From the NCBI RefSeq assembly GCF_016714285.1, contig NZ_JADJNN010000008.1, positions 62,001 to 126,000 of the forward strand: DNA of 64,000 nucleotides. The letters are read 5' to 3'. The stretch comes from Nannocystis sp. GTDB taxonomy: Bacteria > Myxococcota_A > Polyangia > Nannocystales > Nannocystaceae. Each line of letters begins with the position of its first letter. The stretch's first letter is position 1. Below, piece after piece: positions 9,543-19,682 of this stretch. Under the pieces are notes generated by a model. That model was not told the origin of the DNA. It did not search any database and saw only the letters and a list, made by a program, of their open reading frames with translations. The translations under genes were made by a program, and so were the position numbers.

Positions 9543-10667
9543 TCAGTCCGCGAGCTCGAGCAGCAGCTGACGGCAGCGGAGGCGGCGGAGCTCGTCGGCC
9601 TCGGGGCGCTCGACGTACGCCGTGAGCAGCGCGCGGGCCTCGGCGTGGCGGGCCTTGTCGCCGGGGCCGGCGAGGGCGCTGCCGAGGTTGAACTGCAGCT
9701 CGGGCGGGAGGCGCTCGGGCGGGTCGCCGCGGTGCCAGTCGCGGGCGGCGGCGGCGAGGCGGTAGGCCTGCTCGGCGCCGGCGGGGTCGTGCAGGCGGGT
9801 GCGGGCGACGCCGAGGCCGAGGCCGGCGAGGTAGCGGTCGACGGCGGCGGGGGCCTCGAGGGCGGGGGCGTAGAGCTCGGCGGCCTTGCGGTCGTTGCCG
9901 GCGGCCAGCTCGGCGGCGGCCCAGCTGAGGCGCGGGGCGGGCTCGTCGGGGTCGAGGGTGAGGGCGAGGGCGAAGCGGCGGCGGGCCTCGCCGGGCTCGT
10001 GGGCGGCGAGCGAGACGCGGGCGCAGCTGGCGACGAACAGGGCGGCGCCGCGGGGGTCGCCGCCGTCGGCCGCGGGGTTGTCGTCGACGATGCGTTCGCG
10101 GCAGATCTGGGCGGCGAGGGCGAGGCGTTCGGGCTCGCGGTCGGCGAGGGCGAGGTCGTGGCGCAGGGCGACGGCGAGGGCGTAGGGGTCGTCGGGGGCG
10201 AGGGCGAGGGCGGCCTGGAATTCGCTGCGCGCGGCGTCGCGGTCGGCGGGCTCGGCCCGGGCCTCGAAGGCGGCGACGTGGAGGAGGGCGAGGCCGACGC
10301 GGGCGCTCGGGCCCTGGAGGAGCTCGCGGGCCTCGGGGACCAGACCCTCGGCGAGGGCCAGGGCGGCGAGCTCGTGGGCCCAGCGCGGGCGCGGGTCGCG
10401 TTGCAGCAGCTCGGCGTAGATCGCCAGGACGGCCCGCGCGGCGCCGCAGCGGCGCAGGACGGCGGCGCGGGCGAGGGCCTCGTCGGTGGTGGGCGGGATC
10501 GAGGTGTCGGCGCAGGGGTCGGGGGCGGGCGCGGGGACGACGGTGTCGGGGTGCGCGGGGCGGACCGCGGCGCCGGGGGCCTCGCGCTTGCAGGCGAGCA
10601 GGAGGCAGAGCGCGACTGTCCCGAGGGACAGGTTGCGAGCGGCTGGCTGGGCTGTCCGGAGGGACAT
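9543..10667 (-). CDS. TPR-like lipoprotein
   Basis: A 374-residue lipoprotein. From the ATG at 10667 the signal peptide reads MSLRTAQPAARNLSLG then a hydrophobic core ending Leu-Leu-Leu-Ala-Cys (Cys26). Two further in-frame ATGs at 10703 and 10740 each sit in a copy of the same repeat (ATGTCCCTCCGG or ATGTTCCTCCGG), so up to three tandem starts exist; 10667 gives a normal signal peptide. The mature protein is built of helical repeats with TPR-like spacing (ARSEFQAALALAPDDPYALA, ARRRFALALTLDPDEPAPRL, AEQAYRLAAAARDW), probably a protein-interaction scaffold in the periplasm. It lies downstream of the CobA-HemD gene with no obvious functional link. Confidence 0.75.
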   Translation of the reverse strand: MSLRTAQPAARNLSLGTVALCLLLACKREAPGAAVRPAHPDTVVPAPAPDPCADTSIPPTTDEALARAAVLRRCGAARAVLAIYAELLQRDPRPRWAHELAALALAEGLVPEARELLQGPSARVGLALLHVAAFEARAEPADRDAARSEFQAALALAPDDPYALAVALRHDLALADREPERLALAAQICRERIVDDNPAADGGDPRGAALFVASCARVSLAAHEPGEARRRFALALTLDPDEPAPRLSWAAAELAAGNDRKAAELYAPALEAPAAVDRYLAGLGLGVARTRLHDPAGAEQAYRLAAAARDWHRGDPPERLPPELQFNLGSALAGPGDKARHAEARALLTAYVERPEADELRRLRCRQLLLELAD

Positions 10668-10759
10668 GGTGGAAGAGACAGCTGCGGCTGGCCGGAGGAA
10701 CATGGCGGAAAGGGCAGCTTGGGCTGGCCGGAGGGACATGGCGGGAGGGCCAGGTTGGT
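10616..10759. repeat. Array of palindromic repeats at a lipoprotein start
   Basis: The array begins with the perfect palindrome CTGTCCCGAGGGACAG (10616-10631). It continues with CTGTCCGGAGGGACATGG, GGCCGGAGGAACATGG and GGCCGGAGGGACATGG, each with an embedded start codon for the minus-strand lipoprotein. It fills the spacer up to the CobA-HemD stop. Confidence 0.65.
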
Positions 10760-12328
10760 TCAGCGCTGGAGCGCGGCGAGCACGGTCGCGAGCATGGCGC
10801 GGTCGTCGGTGGACTCGGCGACGTGGTCGACGCGGACGCCGAGGGCGGTGATCGCCGCGGCGGTGACGGGGCCGAGGGCGAGGACCTGGGCCCTCGCCAG
10901 CAGCTCGCGCGCGGCGGCTTCGCCGTGGGCCTCGGCGACGGTGGCGAGGAAGTGGCGGGCGGTCTTGCCGCTGGCGAAGCAGATGGCGTCGCAGCCCTCG
11001 CCGCCGTGCTCGGGCGGGAGCAGCGAGCGGGTCAGCATGGCCGGGACGGGCGGGCGGACGACGCGGTAGCCGATGACGAGGTGGTAGCGGCCGCCGGCGG
11101 CGGTGATGGCCGCGGCGAGCAGGTCGCGGCCCTCGTCGGCGCGCACGTGCAGCCAGCGGCGGGCGAGCATGTCGCGGGCGCGGAGCTCGTCGACCAGGCC
11201 CTCGGCGCGGGCCTGGTGGGGGACGATGTCGGGCTGGATGCCGCGCTCGATGCAGGCGGTGGCGGTGCCGGTGCCGATCGCGGCGACGCACTTGCCGTGG
11301 AGGATGCGGACGTCGACGCCGGTGCTGGCGAGGGCGTCGAACCAGGCGCGCACGCCGTTGGGGCTGGAGAGGATCACGCCGTCGACCTCGCCCAGGTCGC
11401 GGACGGCGCGGGTGAGGGCGTCGAGGTCGGCGGGCGGGGCGAGGTCGAGGCAGGGGAAGGCGACCGCGTCGGCGCCGTGGGCCGCGAGCATGTGCAGCAG
11501 CTCGCCGGCCTGCTGGGTGGCGCGGGTGACGACGACGCGGCGGCCGAACAGCGGGCGGCGCTCGAACCACTCGATCTGGGCCCGGAGGTCGACGACGCTG
11601 CCGACGATCATCACGGCGGGCGGGCGGATGCCCTCGGCGTCGACGCGGTCGGCGAGCTGAGCGAGCGGGGCGACGACGGTGCGCTGGATCCCCCGCGTGC
11701 CCCAGCGGATCAGCGCGGCGGGGGTGGCGGGGTCGCGGCCGGCGGCGATCAGGCGCTCGGCGTTGTCGCGGCAATTCTTGACCGACATCATCAGCACGAG
11801 GGTGCCGGTGCCGCGGGCGAGGTGCTCCCAGTCGACGCCGCGGCCGCCCTTCTCGTAGGCCTCGTAGCCGGAGGCGATGGTGACGCTCGGGCTGTGGTCG
11901 CGGTGGGTGACCGGGATGCCTGCGGCCTCGGCGGCGGCGATCGAGGCGCTGACGCCGGGGACGAACTCGTAGTCGATGCCGGCGGCGCGCAGGACCTGGG
12001 CCTCCTCGGCGCCGCGGCCGAAGACCATGGGGTCGCCGCCCTTGAGGCGGACGACGTGGAGGCCGGCGCCGGCCTTGGCGAGCAGGAGGCGGTGGATCTC
12101 GTCCTGGTCGACGACGGGCTGGCCGTGGGCCTCGCTGGCGAAGGGGCCGTGCGGGCTCTGGGTGCGCTGGTAGAGCTGCACGTCGCGGCGGCAGTGCATG
12201 AAGAGCGCGGGGTTGACGAGGTAGTCGGCGACCACCACGTCGGCGCGGGCGAGGCGGTCGCGCCCGGCGAGGGTCAACAGCTCGGGGTCCCAGGGACCCG
12301 CTCCGACGATCGACACGAGGCCGGGCAC
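10760..12328 (-). CDS. cobA-hemD: Uroporphyrinogen-III C-methyltransferase / uroporphyrinogen-III synthase fusion
   Basis: A 522-residue bifunctional enzyme of siroheme/cobalamin synthesis. Residues 1-255 are the SUMT (CobA) module: VGAGPWDPELLTL, LKGGDPMVFGRG, VPGVSAS and GIPVTHRD are the SAM- and substrate-binding signatures. From about residue 258 (FERRPLFGRRVVVTRA) the HemD module follows, with LSSPNGVRAWF and CFASGKTARHFL, which closes hydroxymethylbilane to uroporphyrinogen III. This fusion is well known in bacteria. The start is the GTG at 12328. The gene is divergent from mnmG across 89 bases. No other tetrapyrrole gene is in the window. Confidence 0.93.
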   Translation of the reverse strand: MPGLVSIVGAGPWDPELLTLAGRDRLARADVVVADYLVNPALFMHCRRDVQLYQRTQSPHGPFASEAHGQPVVDQDEIHRLLLAKAGAGLHVVRLKGGDPMVFGRGAEEAQVLRAAGIDYEFVPGVSASIAAAEAAGIPVTHRDHSPSVTIASGYEAYEKGGRGVDWEHLARGTGTLVLMMSVKNCRDNAERLIAAGRDPATPAALIRWGTRGIQRTVVAPLAQLADRVDAEGIRPPAVMIVGSVVDLRAQIEWFERRPLFGRRVVVTRATQQAGELLHMLAAHGADAVAFPCLDLAPPADLDALTRAVRDLGEVDGVILSSPNGVRAWFDALASTGVDVRILHGKCVAAIGTGTATACIERGIQPDIVPHQARAEGLVDELRARDMLARRWLHVRADEGRDLLAAAITAAGGRYHLVIGYRVVRPPVPAMLTRSLLPPEHGGEGCDAICFASGKTARHFLATVAEAHGEAAARELLARAQVLALGPVTAAAITALGVRVDHVAESTDDRAMLATVLAALQR

Positions 12329-12417
12329 GTCGGCGAGTGTATTACAAAGCCGGGGCCGCGCGGCGGCCCGCTGGGGCTCCCGCGCGGGGCCTGGGCGGTG
12401 TTATGGTCCGCGGCGTC

Positions 12418-14199
12418 ATGCGCGGTGCGGGGTCGGTCGTGGTCGTGGTGGGGGCGGGGCACGCGGGGCTCGAGGCCGCGTTCGCGGCGGCCCGCGTCGG
12501 CGTGCAGGTGGTCGTGGTGACGGGGAGCCTCGAGACGATCGGGCAGACGCCGTGTAACCCGAGCGTGGGCGGGGTGGCGAAGGGACACCTGGTCAAGGAG
12601 ATCGAGTCGCTCGGGGGTTTCATGGGCCGGGCCGCCGACGCGTGTGCGATCCACGGGCGGATCTTGAACCGCAGCAAGGGGCCGGCGGTGCGGGCGACCC
12701 GGGTGCAGGTCGACAAGCGGCGCTACGGGGAATTCGCGCGGGCGGCCCTGCTGGCGCAGCCGGCCCTGTTGGCGGGGCCGGGGATCACGGTGGTGGCGGG
12801 GCTGGTGGCGGGGGTGATCCTGGCCGAAGGGACAGGTCGTGTCGGCGGGGTGCGGCTGCAGGACGGCTCGCAGATCGCGGGCGACGCGGTGGTGCTGACG
12901 ACCGGGACCTTCCTCGGCGGGGTGCTGCACACGGGGGCCGAGCGGACGCCGGGCGGGCGGGTCGGCGAGGCGCCGGCGCTGGCGCTGGCGGAGCACCTGC
13001 GCGGGCTGGGCTTCGCGCTCAAGCGGCTCAAGACGGGGACGCCGGCGCGGCTCGACGGGCGGACGATCGATCGCGGCGATCCGGCGATCGAGCTGCAGCC
13101 GCCCGAAGATCCGGCGCCGCGCTTCGTGGCGCCGGACGACGACCCGCCGCCGCTGCTGCGCCAGGTCGACTGTCACCTGACCCACACCTGCGCCGCGACC
13201 CACGATCTGGTGCGGGCCCACCTGCACGCGTCGGCGATGTACTCGGGGGCGATCACGGGCCGGGGGCCGCGCTACTGCCCGTCGATCGAGGACAAGGTGG
13301 TGCGCTTCGCGGAGCGCGAGCGGCATCAGGTGTTCCTCGAGCCGGAGGGGCTGGACACCGACAGCGTGTACCCGAACGGGGTGTCGACGAGCCTGCCGGC
13401 GGCGGTGCAGGAGGCGTTCCTGCGCACGATCGCGGGGCTGTCGCGGGTGGTGCTGCTGCGGCCGGGCTACGCGGTCGAGTACGACGCGGTCGACGCCCGG
13501 GCGCTGACCCACACGCTGGCGAGCAAGGACCTGCCGGGGCTGTACTTCGCGGGCCAGATCAACGGGACCTCGGGCTACGAGGAGGCGGCGGCGCAGGGGC
13601 TGATCGCGGGGGCCAACGCGGCGCTGTGGCTGCGCGAGCGGCCGGCGCTGCAGGTCGGGCGCGACCAGGGCTACATCGGCGTGCTGGTCGACGACCTGGT
13701 GACGCAGGGCTGCGACGAGCCGTACCGGATGTTCACGGCGCGGGCCGAGTACCGCCTGCTGCTGCGCGAGGACAACGCCGACGCGCGCCTGTGCGACCTG
13801 GCCTTTGCGGCAGGTCTGATCGGACAGGCGCGGCACGAGCGGGCGCGGGCGCGGGCGGAGCAGGTGAACGCGATGGCGGCGGCGATCGAGCGGCGCCGCG
13901 ACCCGGGGCCGGGGCCGGCGTGGCTGCGCGAGCGGGCCGAGGCCCAGGCCTGCTACGCGGGTTATCTCGTGCGGCAGCAGCGGGAGGTCGATCGCCTGCG
14001 CGGCGACGCGGCCGACCTGCCGCTCGACCCGAACACCGACTACGGGCGGCTGGCGGGGCTGACGAGCGAGGCGGCGGAGCGCCTGGCTCGCGTGCGGCCG
14101 ACCAGCACCGGGCAGGTCGGGCGGATCCCCGGCATCACGCCGGCGGCGCTGATGTGCGTGTGGGCCCACGCGCGCGCGGCCCTGAGTAATCTGTCCTGA
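12418..14199 (+). CDS. mnmG: tRNA uridine-5-carboxymethylaminomethyl modification enzyme MnmG
   Basis: A 593-residue FAD enzyme that works with MnmE to modify wobble uridine 34 of certain tRNAs. The N-terminus has the dinucleotide fold VVVVVGAGHAGLEAA, then TPCNPSVGGVAKGHLVKEIE and GTPARLDGRTID. The FAD-binding GLYFAGQINGTSGYEEAAAQG and TARAEYRLLLREDNAD regions and the C-terminal helix RIPGITPAAL complete the family pattern. It is slightly shorter than the usual 620-630 residues. The start is taken at the ATG at 12418; ATG 12403 is in frame upstream and overlaps a TATGGT hexamer (12402-12407). A palindromic half element (12821-12837) lies in frame at LAEGTGRVGGV, in the insertion domain. Confidence 0.95.
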   Translation: MRGAGSVVVVVGAGHAGLEAAFAAARVGVQVVVVTGSLETIGQTPCNPSVGGVAKGHLVKEIESLGGFMGRAADACAIHGRILNRSKGPAVRATRVQVDKRRYGEFARAALLAQPALLAGPGITVVAGLVAGVILAEGTGRVGGVRLQDGSQIAGDAVVLTTGTFLGGVLHTGAERTPGGRVGEAPALALAEHLRGLGFALKRLKTGTPARLDGRTIDRGDPAIELQPPEDPAPRFVAPDDDPPPLLRQVDCHLTHTCAATHDLVRAHLHASAMYSGAITGRGPRYCPSIEDKVVRFAERERHQVFLEPEGLDTDSVYPNGVSTSLPAAVQEAFLRTIAGLSRVVLLRPGYAVEYDAVDARALTHTLASKDLPGLYFAGQINGTSGYEEAAAQGLIAGANAALWLRERPALQVGRDQGYIGVLVDDLVTQGCDEPYRMFTARAEYRLLLREDNADARLCDLAFAAGLIGQARHERARARAEQVNAMAAAIERRRDPGPGPAWLRERAEAQACYAGYLVRQQREVDRLRGDAADLPLDPNTDYGRLAGLTSEAAERLARVRPTSTGQVGRIPGITPAALMCVWAHARAALSNLS

Positions 14200-14229
14200 G
14201 AGCCATGTCATCAACCGGAGCTGGAACCG

Positions 14230-15090
14230 ATGAGCCACCCCGCTGACCTCGCCGCCGACACCGCCGTGGAGCCGCGCGGCGGGGGGCACTACGCGTGCAC
14301 GCTGCCGCGGCACTGGGACTACCTGTTGCCGTCGGGCGGGGTCCTGGTGACGCTGGCGTTGCGGGCGATCGCGGCCGAGCTGGGGCTGCGGCCGGGGCTG
14401 TTGGGCGAGGACACCGGGGTGCGGCCGCTGTCGGCGACGGCGGTGTTCTGCTCGCCGGTGCCGGCGGGGCCGGTGGTGATCGCGGTGACGGTGCTGCGGC
14501 GCGGGGCGCTGGCCAGCCAGGTTCGGGCGCAGCTGTCGGCGTTCGGCGGCGAGGTCGGGCTCGAGCTGATCGCGACCTTCGGGCTCGAGCGGCCGGTGGT
14601 CGACGCGACGATGTGCGCGGCGCCGGTGGTGGCGGAGCCGGGGGAGCTGCCGGCGATCGACCCGGCCGACCAGACCTTCATCCCGGCCTTCATCCGCAAC
14701 TTCGATCACCGGCGGGCGATCGGGTCGGCGTGGTGGCGGGCCGACGAGTGGGTCCAGGGCGACCGCAGCGGCTACTGGTACCGCTACCTGCACGCGCAGC
14801 GGCTGCCCGACGGGCGCCTCGATCCGCTGGCCCTGCCGCCGCTGATCGACACGATGCCGCCGGCGATGTGCTCGCTTATCGGGCCGCCGGCGCGGGCCTT
14901 CACGGCGCCGAGCCTCGACCTGACGGTGCACTTCGTGCAGGACACGACGAGCGAGTGGCTGTTGACCCACGCCCGCTGTCGTGCGGTGCGCGGCGGCTAC
15001 GCGACGGCCGACATCGAGATCTGGGACGAGGCGCGGCAGTTGATCGCGTACGGGACGCAGGTGATGATCCTGCGCCGACGCGCTAGTTGA
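14230..15090 (+). CDS. Double-hotdog acyl-CoA thioesterase-like protein
   Basis: A 286-residue protein resembling the TesB-like thioesterase superfamily: an N-terminal hotdog with GVLVTLALRAIAAELG (central helix) and a C-terminal half with LPPLIDTMPPAMCSL, SLDLTVHFVQD and ATADIEIWDEARQLIAYGTQVM, where the active-site Asp/Gln are normally found. It probably hydrolyses acyl-CoA in the cytoplasm; chain length is unknown. It starts 30 bases after mnmG on the same strand and could be co-transcribed. Similar proteins without proven activity are common, so the reaction is less certain than the fold. Confidence 0.75.
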   Translation: MSHPADLAADTAVEPRGGGHYACTLPRHWDYLLPSGGVLVTLALRAIAAELGLRPGLLGEDTGVRPLSATAVFCSPVPAGPVVIAVTVLRRGALASQVRAQLSAFGGEVGLELIATFGLERPVVDATMCAAPVVAEPGELPAIDPADQTFIPAFIRNFDHRRAIGSAWWRADEWVQGDRSGYWYRYLHAQRLPDGRLDPLALPPLIDTMPPAMCSLIGPPARAFTAPSLDLTVHFVQDTTSEWLLTHARCRAVRGGYATADIEIWDEARQLIAYGTQVMILRRRAS

Positions 15091-15256
15091 GCCAGTCGCG
15101 GGCTGAGCTCCAGCGCGGCGCCGGCGAGTTCGCCGATGGGCCGGGCAGGCTGACGCGGCGGGCGAGCTCGCGCCAGGAGGTGCCGCTGCGGCCTGATGCG
15201 TTCGGCGGCCGCGTCGAGGATCACGTGGTGGGCGGTGGCGGGTGATCGCGGGCTGC

Positions 15257-15262
15257 TATGCT
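15257..15262 (+). promoter_or_regulatory. -10-like TATGCT, leaderless spacing
   Basis: TATGCT lies 8 bases before the ATG of the transglutaminase-like gene. The preceding 15091-15256 spacer has no supported gene. Confidence 0.4.
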
Positions 15263-15270
15263 GCGACGCG

Positions 15271-16762
<1,492 letters not shown>

Positions 16763-16827
16763 TCGCGCGAGGGCCAAACGCGGGATGGCCAGCGCGAGGG
16801 CCAGACGCGGGATGGCCAGACGCGCGA
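16763..16827. repeat. Tandem repeat downstream of the transglutaminase-like gene
   Basis: Alternating copies of GCGAGGGCCAGACGCGGGATGGCC with small changes fill the bases between the stop codon and the terminator hairpin. Confidence 0.5.
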
Positions 16828-16860
16828 GGGCCCGGTCCGACGCGCGTCGTGACCGGGCCC
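16828..16860. terminator. Long hairpin between convergent genes
   Basis: GGGCCCGGTC pairs with GACCGGGCCC, and the loop itself holds CGACGC/GCGTCG, giving about 16 base pairs with one bulged T. It sits between two converging genes, so it can serve both; there is no T tract. Confidence 0.65.
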
Positions 16861-16891
16861 GGGGTTCCCATGAGGGGGTGGAGGGTGTGGT

Positions 16892-18649
16892 TCAGAGCTT
16901 CGGGTCGAACTTCACCTTGGTGACGGTGAGGCCGATGTAGTCGAGGGTGCCGAAGTCCTTGAGGTTGCTGTCGCCCACGCAGACCTTCCAGGCGCCGGCC
17001 GGCGCCTCGCCGAGGAAGTCGTTGAAGTCGACGCCCGGGCCCTTGAGGTGGGTCGGGTTGTACTCGCAGAGCGAGTCGTCCTTGCACACGATCTTGTCCG
17101 CGGCGATGGTGGTGCCCATCTTCGACCCGTTGGTGACGCCGCCGTTCTTGAAGGTGACGGGGAAGTCCTTGCTGAGGTCGGAGCTGTCGTTGCAGCAGCC
17201 GGTGCCGTCGTCCGGGAGGGCGCTGTTGCCGGGGCGCTGGAGGACGGTGAGGACGGTGCCTGCGGGGCTCTGCAGCTTGATCGTGACGTCGCCGATCCAC
17301 GGGTGGTCGAGCCCGACGGTGAGCTGGACGTTACCGACGAAGGCGAGGTCGACGTTCTCGGCGATGGCGATGTCGGTGCAGAGCATCGTGTCGAGGTTGC
17401 CGTTGTACTTGTCGTCGAGGAGGGCGAGGGCGAGGTCGGGGGCCTCGGCCAGCTCGTCCTCGCTGTTGCCCATGCACTTGTTCTTCTCGGCGGCGCCGAC
17501 GACGATCTGGTCGCAGAGCGGCCCGAGGGCGTCGAGGATCGCGGTCTGGTCGCCGGCGGCGACGCCGGCGGTGCCCATCGCGGTGACCAGGTCGCCGACG
17601 AGGGCGCCGAAGTCGTCGATGGTGATCGTCGTCATGTCGGCGTCCATGAGCATCTCGTGCGAGCTGGTCATGTCGCGGCACTCGTTGCCGACGCCGACGC
17701 CCTCGTCGATGCCGGCGCCGGGGGAGTCGACCTCCTGGCCGTACTTGGTCGGGCCGTCGATGCCGCCGACCTGGCGGGTGAGGCAGGTGTTGAGGCGGGC
17801 GAAGTCGCTGGCGGCGAAGAAGGTGTTGATCGCGTCGTTGACCGCGACCACGCCGACGAAGGAGTCCGTGAGGTCCGGGGTGCCGATCAGGCCCTTGATC
17901 GCGGGCTTGCGACCGACGCGCTGGTAGACGGTGGCGTCGCTGGTGAGGTCCTCGACGATGTCGCCCTTGAGGCTGCCGAGGGTGTCGAGGATCGCGGTCT
18001 TGTCGGCGTCCGTGAGCTCCGGGTGCATGCCCTGGTGGGCGTCGAGGGCGGTGACGAAGTCGGCCGCGAAGTCGTTGAAGTCCTGGTCGGAGATGCCGAG
18101 GCCGGCGTGGGCTTCGAGCATGCTCAGGCCGCCGTAGGTGACCCCGGGGCACTCGGCGACCTCACCGAGCTGGTCGGTGACGAGGCCGATCAGGGCCCCG
18201 CCGTCGACGTCGTTGTTGAGGAAGTAGCCGTTGATCTTGTCGTCGAGGAGGACGCCGCCGACGAAGGCGGTGACGAGGTCCTTGATGCCGCCGTCACCGG
18301 CACCGCCGAGGCGCGTGCACAGGTTGTCCTGGGTGCCGGTGGTGGTGTCGGTGGTGGTGTCGGTGGTCGGATCGCCGGAGGTGCTCGGGTCCGTCGACGG
18401 GCCGCTGGTGCTGTTGTCCGTGGTCGCCGTGTCCGTGGTCGGCGTGTCCGTGTCGGTCGTCGGCGGCGTCGTGTTGGTCGTGGTCGGGTTGCTGGGGTCG
18501 TCCGTCGTCGTGCCGGCCTCGGTCTCCGTGCCCTCCGTGGTGGTGAGGGAGGGGTTGGCCGGACAGGCCGACAGGACCGGCGCGAGGCCGGCGAACAGAA
18601 GGCCGAGGCCGAGCTTCGACGAAAGGGGGTTCAGAGTTTTCTTGTGCAT
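16892..18649 (-). CDS. Lipoprotein with two truncated-globin-like domains and a P-domain
   Basis: A 585-residue lipoprotein (lipobox Leu-Ser-Ala-Cys, Cys29) with a Thr/Asp/Ser linker to about residue 108. Residues 109-235 read as a truncated (2/2) haemoglobin: LCTRLGGAGDGGIKDLVTAF, VLLDDKINGYF and SMLEAHAGLGISDQDFNDF, with His181 where the proximal haem ligand F8 belongs. Residues 242-385 repeat the pattern: YQRVGRKPAIKGLI, VAVNDAINTFFA and DMTSSHEMLMDAD, with His331 at F8 and a long insert before it. The C-terminal 180 residues form a proprotein-convertase P-domain (VQLTVGLDHPWIGDVTIKL, GAWKVCVGD). A surface haem or gas-binding role is inferred; haem binding is unproven. The upstream region has AAGGA and a TATCAT hexamer. 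Confidence 0.75.
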   Translation of the reverse strand: MHKKTLNPLSSKLGLGLLFAGLAPVLSACPANPSLTTTEGTETEAGTTTDDPSNPTTTNTTPPTTDTDTPTTDTATTDNSTSGPSTDPSTSGDPTTDTTTDTTTGTQDNLCTRLGGAGDGGIKDLVTAFVGGVLLDDKINGYFLNNDVDGGALIGLVTDQLGEVAECPGVTYGGLSMLEAHAGLGISDQDFNDFAADFVTALDAHQGMHPELTDADKTAILDTLGSLKGDIVEDLTSDATVYQRVGRKPAIKGLIGTPDLTDSFVGVVAVNDAINTFFAASDFARLNTCLTRQVGGIDGPTKYGQEVDSPGAGIDEGVGVGNECRDMTSSHEMLMDADMTTITIDDFGALVGDLVTAMGTAGVAAGDQTAILDALGPLCDQIVVGAAEKNKCMGNSEDELAEAPDLALALLDDKYNGNLDTMLCTDIAIAENVDLAFVGNVQLTVGLDHPWIGDVTIKLQSPAGTVLTVLQRPGNSALPDDGTGCCNDSSDLSKDFPVTFKNGGVTNGSKMGTTIAADKIVCKDDSLCEYNPTHLKGPGVDFNDFLGEAPAGAWKVCVGDSNLKDFGTLDYIGLTVTKVKFDPKL

Positions 18650-18815
18650 ACAGCCAAAATCCTTGCCAGGGGCGAAAGGCGGCGATGATACAGAGTCGCG
18701 CCTGCGAGCGCGAGGGGGCCGTCGACCCCAAAACGTGGGGGATGGCGCCGCGATCGATCACACGACTGGACCGGCGGCGCTGGGTTGCCGTTCGGCCCGT
18801 GCGGCCGCGCAGCGA

Positions 18816-19670
18816 TCACACGTGGCGGGCCGGCGCGGCGAACAGGTGCAGCATCGGCTCGACGAACAGGGGCGAGGGCAGCACGATGCTGGCCAGCGTC
18901 CACGCGTGGGCGGCGACCGCAGGCCAACGGGCGACGCGCAGCGGCAGCTCGAGCGCCAGCAGGGCGCCCTGGATCACGAAGTAGAGGCCCATCGAGGCGG
19001 CCATCGCGGGGCCGAGGGCGACGCCGATGAACCACGCGTGGATCGTCGCGCTGGCGAGGAAGCTGAGCAGGAGGCCGCGACCAGGGCGGCGGCGGCGGGC
19101 CCAGGGCAGGAAGAAGTGCTCGCGCAGCCAGCGGTTGACGACCAGGTTCCAGCGCTCGCCCCAGAACTCGCGCAGCGAGCTCGCGGCGATCGGGGTGCGC
19201 TGGATCGGCGGGCCGTGGGCGCCGAGCAGCGCCAGCACGCCGCGGAACAGGGCCTCGCCGGTCTCGCCGAGGGCGTACATCGCGAGCATGCCGCAGCCCC
19301 AGCGCAGCGGGCCGGGGTCGTGGAGCAGGGCGGTGCACAGGGCCAGGAGCCCGAGCGGGACCCACAGCGCGACGCGGAGGAAGGCGCCGAGATCGACGCG
19401 GGCGGGGCCCCACTGCAGGCGGCGGGTGTCGATCAGGGCGACGACGAAGACCATGCGCGCGAGCGGGGTCATCGGTCGGCGGGCGACGGCGAGGTCGTAG
19501 CTGCGGGCGACGCCCCAGAGGGCCAGCAAGGCGACCACGGCGCGCAGCAGCGGGTCGCCCGGGAGGACCAGGCTCCACGGCAAGAGCAGGGCCGCGAGGC
19601 CGAGGCCGAGGCCGCGTCGCCACGGGGCACCAGCGGTGACGAGGGCGGCGAGCAGGAGGAGTGCGAGCAC
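18816..19670 (-). CDS. MBOAT / wax-synthase-like membrane acyltransferase
   Basis: A 284-residue integral membrane protein with about seven to eight hydrophobic segments. SLREFWGERWNLVVNRWLRE is the signature of the wax-synthase branch of membrane-bound O-acyltransferases, and SATIHAWF contains the conserved His of the MBOAT active site. The family moves acyl groups from acyl-CoA to alcohols or sugars within the membrane; the acceptor is unknown. The start is the GTG at 19670, 12 bases after the stop of the M23 peptidase gene, so the two are probably one operon. Wax ester or surface polysaccharide acylation are both possible. Confidence 0.75.
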   Translation of the reverse strand: MLALLLLAALVTAGAPWRRGLGLGLAALLLPWSLVLPGDPLLRAVVALLALWGVARSYDLAVARRPMTPLARMVFVVALIDTRRLQWGPARVDLGAFLRVALWVPLGLLALCTALLHDPGPLRWGCGMLAMYALGETGEALFRGVLALLGAHGPPIQRTPIAASSLREFWGERWNLVVNRWLREHFFLPWARRRRPGRGLLLSFLASATIHAWFIGVALGPAMAASMGLYFVIQGALLALELPLRVARWPAVAAHAWTLASIVLPSPLFVEPMLHLFAAPARHV

Positions 19671-19682
19671 GAGGCCGGGGCT

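Noticed and set aside
15091..15256. Minus-strand codons reading SWRELARRVSLPGPS...ARDWLN and stop
   Set aside because: Looks protein-like but has no start codon after an in-frame stop; at best a gene remnant.
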